Assembly: GCA_030040695.1 (NCBI GenBank)
Contig: JASHTE010000123.1
Coordinates: 1-7,592 of the forward strand
DNA from: Vulcanimicrobiota bacterium
Lineage (GTDB): Bacteria > Vulcanimicrobiota > Vulcanimicrobiia > Vulcanimicrobiales > Vulcanimicrobiaceae
Direction of reading: 5' to 3'
Length of the DNA: 7,592 nt
Positions within the stretch are counted from its first letter, which is position 1. Every line of letters starts with the position of its first letter. The position numbers were made by a program, and so were the translations under genes. Below, piece by piece: positions 1 to 6,254 of this stretch. The notes below the pieces were generated by a model that was not told the DNA's origin, ran no database searches, and worked only from the letters and a program-made list of their open reading frames with translations.

Positions 1-902
<902 letters not shown>

Positions 903-928
<26 letters not shown>

Positions 929-1685
929 AGCGCGCGGCATCGTCCTGCGCGCGCGTAACTTGGGCGAAGCCGATCGCATCCTGACGCTCTTCACGCTGGA
1001 GCACGGAAAGCTCGACGGCGTCGCCAAAGGGCTGCGCCGCGCCCGTAGCCGCATCGGCGGACGCCTCGAGTTCGGGAACGAGGTTGCCGTGACGATGCAC
1101 CGTGGGCGGTCGCTCGACGTGATCTCCGGGGTGGAGATTCTTCGCGAGCACTGGTCGGCGCTCGTCGAGCCGTCGCGATTCGCCGTGGCGGCGATGGCCA
1201 GCGAGATGATCGACGCGTTCTGCGAACCGGACTTAGCGATGCCGGACATCTACGCGCTGCTTGCCGGAATGCTCGCCGCGATTGCACGCTCCGCCGAGCC
1301 GCGGATGCTGCTGCCGCGATTCTCGATGCGGTTGCTCGAGGCACTCGGCATTGCGCCGCCGCTCGACCGCTGCGTCCGCTGCGGCAATCTCCTAGCGCGT
1401 GAGCACGCATGGCTCGACGGCGAGGCAGGCGGTTTCGTCGACGATCCCTGTCGCGAACGCGGGCGACTGCTTCCGGAGTTGGCGAAAGAGGAGCTTGCAA
1501 ATCTGCGCGCGCTCGCCGCCCCACGCGGTGCCGAGCAACGGGCAGTGCGCGCCCTCCCGAGCGTTGCGAGAGCCGTTGAGCTGTTGGTTGCTCACAATTT
1601 GGGGCGCAGGCTCAAGTCGGTCGCGGCCGCAGGCGATCTGGGAACAAAGAGCCCGGCTGAAGATATACACGCGCAGGCACTGTAA
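903..1685 (+). CDS. recO: DNA repair protein RecO
   Basis: RecO is the recombination mediator that works with RecR (and RecF) to load RecA on SSB-coated single-stranded DNA and to anneal strands. The N-terminal OB-fold domain is clear: YKARGIVLRARNLGEADRIL from residue 8, then GKLDGVAKGLRRARSRIGG at 35-53. A helical region follows, with a zinc-finger region at about 157-183. C157 and C160 form the first CxxC; in the second pair only C183 is present, with D180 where the other cysteine is expected, so three of four metal ligands remain. The length (260 residues) is normal. The TTG at 903 is chosen because the conserved N-terminus begins only seven residues later and no ATG or GTG lies between. 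The start is inside cdd (26-nt overlap) without a clear Shine-Dalgarno, suggesting translational coupling. Confidence 0.93.
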
Positions 1686-1694
1686 TTTTCTGGC

Positions 1695-2114
1695 ATGGGC
1701 AGCATCATGGCACTCGATGTCGGCTCGAAGCGCATCGGCGTCGCCGTTGCGGATCCGAGCGAGAGCTACGCGCTTCCTCTCGGAAAGATCGAGCGCACCA
1801 ACCTGCGCGCCGACCTCGAGCGTATCATGGAGTACGTCGAGGGCTATCGCGTCACCGACCTCGTCGTCGGAGATCCCATAACGCTCTCGGGCGAGCGCGG
1901 CATCGCAGCTGCGCGGATCGACGCCTTCGTCGACGAGCTCCGGCGAGTGTTTAGGGGAGCCATCCATCGTGTCGACGAACGACTGACCACTGCGCAGGCA
2001 ACCAAGGCGATGATCGCCGCGGATGTCTCGCGCAAGCAGCGTCGCGGTGCCGTCGATATGATGGCAGCGGCTTTGATTTTGGAGACGTTCTTGGCTCGTC
2101 GTCGTCAATCGTGA
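1695..2114 (+). CDS. ruvX: RuvX/YqgF, putative pre-16S rRNA nuclease
   Basis: This is a 139-residue RNase H-fold protein of the YqgF/RuvX family, the usual length. Family members are implicated in trimming the 5' end of 16S rRNA; an older proposal was a Holliday-junction resolvase. The acidic active-site motifs are present: ALDVGSKRIGVAVADP at 6-21 (D8), LVVGDPITLSG at 56-66, HRVDERLTT at 91-99 (E95), and D121 in the C-terminal DMMAAALILE helix. The ATG at 1695 lies 9 nt after the recO stop; the in-frame ATG at 1707 is an alternative that would leave only three residues before the DVGSKRIG motif, so the upstream one is favoured. Neither has a strong Shine-Dalgarno. The stop overlaps the mltG start in a 4-nt GTGA. 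The ruvX-mltG-DUF1292 cluster matches the yrrK-yrzB-yrrL neighbourhood of Firmicutes, in permuted order. Confidence 0.94.
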   Translation: MGSIMALDVGSKRIGVAVADPSESYALPLGKIERTNLRADLERIMEYVEGYRVTDLVVGDPITLSGERGIAAARIDAFVDELRRVFRGAIHRVDERLTTAQATKAMIAADVSRKQRRGAVDMMAAALILETFLARRRQS

Positions 2115-3100
2115 AACTGCTCTCACGTGCCCTCGCGCTCGCAGTGATTTTCATCATCTGTGCCGCCGTCGGCATGTTCGCATACGCGCTCTTCGGAGAG
2201 CGCGAGTACCCGGTTGCGCAGACGCGTGTCGTCATTCCTGCGGGCGCGACGTTCGACCAGGTGCTCCTCATTCTGCGGAGCGATCGGGTCATCGCGCACA
2301 CGATTCCCTTACACCTCTGGGCGAAGGTTCGCGGAGACGAAACGAAGGTACGCGCCGGTGAGTACGAGTTCGGGCCGCATGAATCCGCCGCGCAGATTCT
2401 CAATGCACTCATGACCCAGGGCAGCGCCGTCGCGCGATGGGTGACCATTCCGGAGGGCTTCACCGACGCGCAGATTGCGGAGCAACTGCAGAGCGCCGGC
2501 ATCGGGAATGCCGCGCAGTACGCGCATGCCTTTGCGACGGACTCGTTGGTCATCGATGGTGTGCGCACGAAGAGCTTGGAGGGCGAGCTCTTCCCGGATA
2601 CCTATCTCGTGCCGGTCACGGCGACACCGCGAGAGGTGGAGACGCAGCTCGAGTCGCGATTCTTCGCGACGTTGCCGCACGATGCGGCGAAGCTCGCGCG
2701 CGGCCTGCACGTGTCGGTGCCGCAGGTTGTTACGGTAGCCTCGCTCGTCGAGCGCGAAGCGAAGCTCGATCGCGATCGCCCGGTCATCGCGGGAGTGGTC
2801 TACAATCGCCTGCGTTTGGGCATGCCGCTCGAGATCGACGCAACGATCGAATACGCGCTGCCGGAGCATAAGACGGAGCTCTCACGCGCCGATCTTGCAA
2901 TTCGCTCTCCATACAACACGTATCTTCACACCGGCCTACCCCCGACGCCGATTGCGAACCCTGGTGCGGCCTCGCTCGAGGCGGCTTTTCATCCTGCGGT
3001 GACGAAGGCGCTCTACTACGTGTATTGCGGCAAAGGCGGGCACGTCTTTGCTCCGACGCTCGCGCAACATGAGGCGAACGTCGCGCGATGCTTGAAGTAG
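2111..3100 (+). CDS. mltG: Endolytic murein transglycosylase MltG (YceG-like)
   Basis: MltG is a membrane-anchored lytic transglycosylase that cuts nascent glycan strands and so ends peptidoglycan polymerisation. One transmembrane helix spans about residues 6-28, placing the rest outside the membrane. A LysM-like subdomain follows (VVIPAGATFDQVLLILRSD from 40, and the GEYEFGPHESAAQIL stretch near 83-97), then a second IPEGFTDAQIAEQL repeat-like motif at 113-126. The catalytic domain contains ASLVEREAKLDRDRPVIAGV at about 210-229, where E214 is the probable catalytic glutamate by comparison with E. coli MltG, then YNRLRLGMPLEIDATIEYAL and SPYNTYLHTGLPPTPIANPG near the C-terminus. The length of 329 residues is typical. 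The start is a GTG at 2111, overlapping the ruvX stop by 4 nt, which points to coupled translation. Confidence 0.95.
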   Translation: MKLLSRALALAVIFIICAAVGMFAYALFGEREYPVAQTRVVIPAGATFDQVLLILRSDRVIAHTIPLHLWAKVRGDETKVRAGEYEFGPHESAAQILNALMTQGSAVARWVTIPEGFTDAQIAEQLQSAGIGNAAQYAHAFATDSLVIDGVRTKSLEGELFPDTYLVPVTATPREVETQLESRFFATLPHDAAKLARGLHVSVPQVVTVASLVEREAKLDRDRPVIAGVVYNRLRLGMPLEIDATIEYALPEHKTELSRADLAIRSPYNTYLHTGLPPTPIANPGAASLEAAFHPAVTKALYYVYCGKGGHVFAPTLAQHEANVARCLK

Positions 3101-3387
3101 GCAAGAGCATGGATGCCGGCGCAGAGAGACGCCTCGATGTCAACGATGTCATCTCGGTCAGGGCTCCCGACGGGGAGGAGCTCGCGTTCAAGGTTGTTGC
3201 CTTACTCGAGGACGAGGAAGAGGGCGATGCGTACGCAGTCCTCCTGAACGAATCCGAGGATGGAGAGGAAAGCTTCATCGTCACCGACCCATACGGGAAC
3301 TTATTAGAGGACGAAGAGCTCGCGCAGAACGTCCTGGACGATTACCTCGAGTTCGACGAAGAGATACCGGAGAACGGCGAGCTCTGA
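3088..3387 (+). CDS. DUF1292 family protein, small and highly acidic (YrzB-like)
   Basis: The 99-residue product is strikingly acidic: about 32 Asp/Glu against about 5 Lys/Arg. The core from about residue 15 (LDVNDVISVRAPDGEELAFK, then VVALLEDEEEGDAYAVLL) and the later ESFIVTDPYGNLL follow the DUF1292/YrzB pattern of a small cytoplasmic beta-rich protein of unknown function, whose members typically lie beside ruvX and mltG as here. That neighbourhood supports the assignment more than any catalytic motif; none is visible. Start choice is uncertain. The ATG at 3088 overlaps mltG by 13 nt; the in-frame ATG at 3109 would leave an 8-nt gap and remove seven residues outside the conserved core. The stop shares one base with the next start (TGATG). 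Confidence 0.85.
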   Translation: MLEVGKSMDAGAERRLDVNDVISVRAPDGEELAFKVVALLEDEEEGDAYAVLLNESEDGEESFIVTDPYGNLLEDEELAQNVLDDYLEFDEEIPENGEL

Positions 3388-4520
3388 TGCGTGTGCTTTT
3401 TCTCTCCGCGAGCGTCGGTGTCGGCCATTCCTCGGCGGCAAACGCGGTGCGTGCGGCGCTCGACGAGATCGCTCCCGGAACGCAGACCCTGCTCGTCGAC
3501 TCGTACCGGTACGCGGCACTCGTCGTATCGCGCGTCGTCTCAAGCGGATACTTGCAGATGGTGAAGACGATCCCACAAATGTATCGCTTTCTCTACCATC
3601 GCGCGGAACGTGCGACGGAGGTCGGCCCATTTCGCACGTGGGCGCATCAGTTCACGGCAAGCAATCTGCGCGTGCTTATCGAGAACGAGCGGCCGGACAT
3701 CGTCGTATGCACGCATGCGTTTCCGTGCGGCGCAATGGCGGAGTACGCAGCGGCGTATCCCGACGCGCCGCCGGTCCTCGGCATCGTGACCGACTTCGCC
3801 GTACACGGCTTCTGGGTCCACGACAATATCGACGCGTACGCCGTGGCGACGGAGTCGATACGGCAGGAGCTGATCCACCGCGGCATTCTTCCGTCGAGAA
3901 TCGTGGCGTGCGGAATCCCGGTTCATCCGCGCTTTGCGCAACGGTCCGAGGCCAGAGGGGAAACTCGCGCGCGTCTCGGGCTTCCACGCGAAGGGCCGGT
4001 CGTTTTGCTGATGGGCGGAGGTCTCGGTATCGGCCCCTTCGAGCGGATGCTGCGCGCAGTCGATGAGCTGAACCGCCCGGCGGCCGTGGTCGCGATCGCG
4101 GGGCAGAATGGGCGTGCGCAGCGTGGCGCGCTGGCGGCGGCGGAGCGGCTCGGGCGCACTGTGCGGGTGCTGGGGTTCGTCGACAACGTCTACGAGTACA
4201 TGCACGCTTGCGACGTGCTCGTCACCAAGCCCGGAGGACTGACCGTCGCTGAGGCGCTCGTTGCCGGTATCCCCATGATCCTCTGTCGCCCCCTCCCCGG
4301 CCAAGAGGAGCGGAATTCCCGTGTCTTGGTCGAAGCAGGGTGCGCAGTACGAGTGCGTTCGTTGCGAGAGCTTCCGGCCGCGCTCGATACCGTGCTTTCC
4401 GAGCCCGAGCGCCGCGCGCGTATGGTGCAGGCGGCGGCCGGTCTGGGCAGGCCTGAAGCTGCGCGGGAGATCGGCGCGCTGATCGCCCGTCTTGCGAGCG
4501 AAAAACGAGCGGTGGCATGA
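3387..4520 (+). CDS. GT28-type glycosyltransferase, similar to MGDG synthase / UgtP diacylglycerol glycosyltransferase
   Basis: This 377-residue GT-B-fold enzyme has the MGDG-synthase N-terminal domain and a glycosyltransferase-28-like C-terminal domain. The N-terminus starts LFLSASVGVGHSSAANAV, the glycine-rich GxGH signature of this group. VTDFAVHGFW at 134-143 and GIPVHPRF at 176-183 are also typical. The second domain opens with VVLLMGGGLGIGPF at about 205-218 and carries the nucleotide-sugar site TKPGGLTVAEA at 280-290 and PGQEERN at 304-310. Relatives transfer galactose or glucose from UDP-sugars to diacylglycerol at the inner membrane face, making glycolipids and, in Bacillus, the lipoteichoic-acid anchor. 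Neither sugar nor acceptor can be read from sequence; a MurG-like role is less likely given the MGDG-type N-terminus. The ATG overlaps the DUF1292 stop by one base, with GGCGAG about 5 nt upstream as a possible ribosome site. Confidence 0.88.
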   Translation: MRVLFLSASVGVGHSSAANAVRAALDEIAPGTQTLLVDSYRYAALVVSRVVSSGYLQMVKTIPQMYRFLYHRAERATEVGPFRTWAHQFTASNLRVLIENERPDIVVCTHAFPCGAMAEYAAAYPDAPPVLGIVTDFAVHGFWVHDNIDAYAVATESIRQELIHRGILPSRIVACGIPVHPRFAQRSEARGETRARLGLPREGPVVLLMGGGLGIGPFERMLRAVDELNRPAAVVAIAGQNGRAQRGALAAAERLGRTVRVLGFVDNVYEYMHACDVLVTKPGGLTVAEALVAGIPMILCRPLPGQEERNSRVLVEAGCAVRVRSLRELPAALDTVLSEPERRARMVQAAAGLGRPEAAREIGALIARLASEKRAVA

Positions 4521-4528
4521 GAGAGGAG
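4521..4528 (+). promoter_or_regulatory. Shine-Dalgarno site of the DoxX-family gene
   Basis: GAGAGGAG lies directly after the glycosyltransferase stop and 5 nt before the ATG at 4534. It is the clearest ribosome binding site in the window. It decides the start of the next gene in favour of 4534 over an in-frame ATG at 4492, which would lie inside the glycosyltransferase gene and add 14 residues with no family resemblance. Most other junctions here rely on overlap and show weak or no Shine-Dalgarno. Confidence 0.8.
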
Positions 4529-4533
4529 TTAGC

Positions 4534-5232
4534 ATGAACATTCCCTCCGCGAGAACCTACGCATGGCTGCTCGCGATACTGCGCATCTACACGGGCGCAT
4601 TCTGCATTCTCCACGCAATTCCGAAGTTCACGAATGCGACAGCTTTTCAAACGACGTTCGCGAACCTCGTCGCTAAGGCGGCGGCGAGCGGCGGGCCTGC
4701 ACATGCGTTCCTCCTCGGAACCGTTCAACCGCACGTGGAGCTCTTCGCGCAACTCGCGCGTTTTGGTGAGCTCGTCACGGGAGTGTTACTCCTGCTCGGC
4801 TTGTTGACACGCCTGGGTGGATTGCTCGGCGTAATCTTCGCGGGAAGCGCGCTGTTCTTGCAGGGCTACCCGGTGTTGCAGAGCTGGGCGAGTCTCGAGG
4901 CAACGGTGCTCGCACTCTGTGCGGTAAATCTCGTGCTCCCAACCGGACGCGTTCTCGGTATCGACGCGCTCTGGAGGCGGCGGTACAATGCGGACAAGAC
5001 ACAGCCGATTCCGATTCCGCCGAGCCGACCCGAGGCGCAGACGACCGTCAACGAAACCGACGCTTCGGCGACGGGAATACCAGCGCCGACGCCTACGGTG
5101 GCAACAACGAAGGGTGAGGTCGAACCGAGCCTCCCACCGCGTGAGCCTGGGCCAAACGGCGCAAACGGCGGCCCGGAGTTCGCAGCACCCGCCTCCGCGG
5201 GTCCCCAGATCGATCAAACGACCTCCGTGTAA
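4534..5232 (+). CDS. DoxX-family membrane protein with long Pro-rich C-terminal tail
   Basis: The 232-residue product has a DoxX-like four-helix membrane domain: hydrophobic stretches at about residues 10-30, 70-90, 92-111 and 118-137. Family features include LRIYTGAFCILHAIPKF at 16-32, FGELVTGVLLLLGLLTRLGG at 77-96 and the closing GRVLGIDALWRRR at 138-150. DoxX relatives include DoxD, a subunit of archaeal thiosulfate:quinone oxidoreductase, and many bacterial proteins of unclear role, some linked to redox homeostasis. Most end shortly after this last motif. Here about 82 further residues follow (151-232), rich in Pro, Ala, Gly, Thr and Glu, without predicted fold. The GT stop is 13 nt upstream and the cytochrome start only 5 nt downstream, so DoxX and the cytochrome are probably co-transcribed. 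A link to electron transfer is inferred from that neighbour alone. Confidence 0.85.
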   Translation: MNIPSARTYAWLLAILRIYTGAFCILHAIPKFTNATAFQTTFANLVAKAAASGGPAHAFLLGTVQPHVELFAQLARFGELVTGVLLLLGLLTRLGGLLGVIFAGSALFLQGYPVLQSWASLEATVLALCAVNLVLPTGRVLGIDALWRRRYNADKTQPIPIPPSRPEAQTTVNETDASATGIPAPTPTVATTKGEVEPSLPPREPGPNGANGGPEFAAPASAGPQIDQTTSV

Positions 5233-5237
5233 GCTCC

Positions 5238-6254
5238 GTGAAGAGCGTCATCGTCGTCGTGCTCGCGTCGATCGTGAGCGCGGCAGTGTTGGCCGCTCTT
5301 CACCCGGGTGCTCTGGGTGCTCAGAGCCCCGACGGGCGAGCGGTCTTTCTGGCGAACTGCACGACCTGTCACTCGCCTAACGGCGAGGGCGGAGGGCCGT
5401 ATCCCCCGCTCGCAGCGAACGCCGACGTCAATCAAATAGACAGCGCAAATCTGATCCGCGTGGTGCTCGACGGGAGGACTGGTCCCGTTACAGTAGACGG
5501 AACGCAATACGGCGGTGACATGCCGGCGTGGCGCGCGCAACTCTCCGACGCACAGATCGCCGCAGTTCTCTCGTACATTCGCTCTGCTTGGGGCAATGAC
5601 GCACCGTCCGTCTCTCCCAACCAGGTCGCAGCGGCGAGGGAGCCCGAGGCCCTGAGCGGTTCCGCAATCTTCACGTTGAAGTGCGCGGCGTGCCACCTCG
5701 CCACGGGCGGCGGTACGGTGGATTTTCCGGCGCTCGCAGGTGATGCGATCGTGACCTCCGCGAGTCCAGGCTCGATGCTCGAGATCATCGTGAATGGTCG
5801 CACGGGCCCGGTGATGATAGACGGAAAGATGTACGATGGCATCATGCCGGCGTGGCCCGGGCAGCTCACCGATGCGGACCTTGCCGCCTTGGCGACGTAC
5901 CTTCGTACGAACTGGGGAAACAGGGCCGCACCGGTTACAGAGAAGGATGTCGTTACTGCCGGGGCCTCCATCACCTTACGAATCGGTGAGTCGCTCTTTG
6001 CGAATAACTGCGCAGCCTGCCACGGAAGTGCCGGGCAAGGCGGAACCGGACCCGCACTCGCGGGGAGTCCGCGCGTCACGAGCGACGACCCGGGTACGAT
6101 GCTCGCAACGATCATGCAAGGCCGAGGCCTCATGCCGTCGTGGCGCGGACAGCTCTCCGCCGGCGAGGTGGCTGCGGTTGCAACATTCATACGTTCGTCG
6201 TGGGGCAACAACGCCGGCCCGGTGACTGTAGAAGACGTGACGGCGATCAGATGA
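5238..6254 (+). CDS. Secreted triheme cytochrome c (three class I cytochrome c domains)
   Basis: The 338-residue product starts with a signal peptide (hydrophobic residues 4-21, likely cut after ALGA, residue 28). There is no lipobox cysteine, so a soluble periplasmic or extracellular protein is expected. Three class I cytochrome c domains follow in tandem. Heme attachment sites are C41-TTC-H45, C149-AAC-H153 and C258-AAC-H262; the probable sixth ligands are the methionines of GDMPAW (M95), GIMPAW (M203) and GLMPSW (M299). Each domain ends in a WGN motif (W118, W226, W322) with a similar linker. Such proteins pass electrons between dehydrogenases or quinol oxidoreductases and terminal oxidases; the partner here is unknown. 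The start is a GTG 5 nt after the DoxX stop, without a clear Shine-Dalgarno. The 3' end overlaps the next gene by 4 nt (ATGA). Confidence 0.92.
   Translation: MKSVIVVVLASIVSAAVLAALHPGALGAQSPDGRAVFLANCTTCHSPNGEGGGPYPPLAANADVNQIDSANLIRVVLDGRTGPVTVDGTQYGGDMPAWRAQLSDAQIAAVLSYIRSAWGNDAPSVSPNQVAAAREPEALSGSAIFTLKCAACHLATGGGTVDFPALAGDAIVTSASPGSMLEIIVNGRTGPVMIDGKMYDGIMPAWPGQLTDADLAALATYLRTNWGNRAAPVTEKDVVTAGASITLRIGESLFANNCAACHGSAGQGGTGPALAGSPRVTSDDPGTMLATIMQGRGLMPSWRGQLSAGEVAAVATFIRSSWGNNAGPVTVEDVTAIR
5334..6233 (+). repeat. Three tandem, diverged cytochrome c coding units
   Basis: Units lie at about 5334-5621, 5658-5945 and 5985-6233. Landmarks repeat in register: CxxCH, MPxW, WGN. WGN-to-WGN spacing is 108 residues from unit 1 to 2 but 96 from 2 to 3. 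Units 1 and 2 share the segment DGRTGPVTVDGTQYGG / NGRTGPVMIDGKMYDG before the MPAW methionine, which unit 3 lacks. The 13-base sequence CATGCCGGCGTGG is exactly repeated at 5519-5531 and 5843-5855, and appears with one change in unit 3 from 6131. The repeats are old and diverged at DNA level and part of the gene, not a mobile or array-type repeat. Confidence 0.8.

Noticed and set aside
4492..4533. Earlier ATG at 4492 as start of the DoxX-family gene
   Set aside because: It would add 14 hydrophilic residues unlike the family and overlap the glycosyltransferase by 29 nt, whereas 4534 has a strong Shine-Dalgarno at proper spacing.
3540..4541. Antisense open frame (333 codons) opposite the glycosyltransferase
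   Set aside because: No recognisable domain, Arg/His-rich composition, and the + strand frame has full GT-B motifs over the same bases.
4804..4837. TTGACA at 4804-4809 with TAATCT at 4832-4837 as an internal promoter
   Set aside because: The spacing is 22 nt, too long for a sigma-70-type promoter, and the site lies within the DoxX membrane-helix coding sequence.
5238..6254. Triheme cytochrome as a thiosulfate oxidation (Sox/TQO) component because of the DoxX neighbour
   Set aside because: No sox or DoxA gene is visible and DoxX family membership alone does not imply sulfur oxidation.
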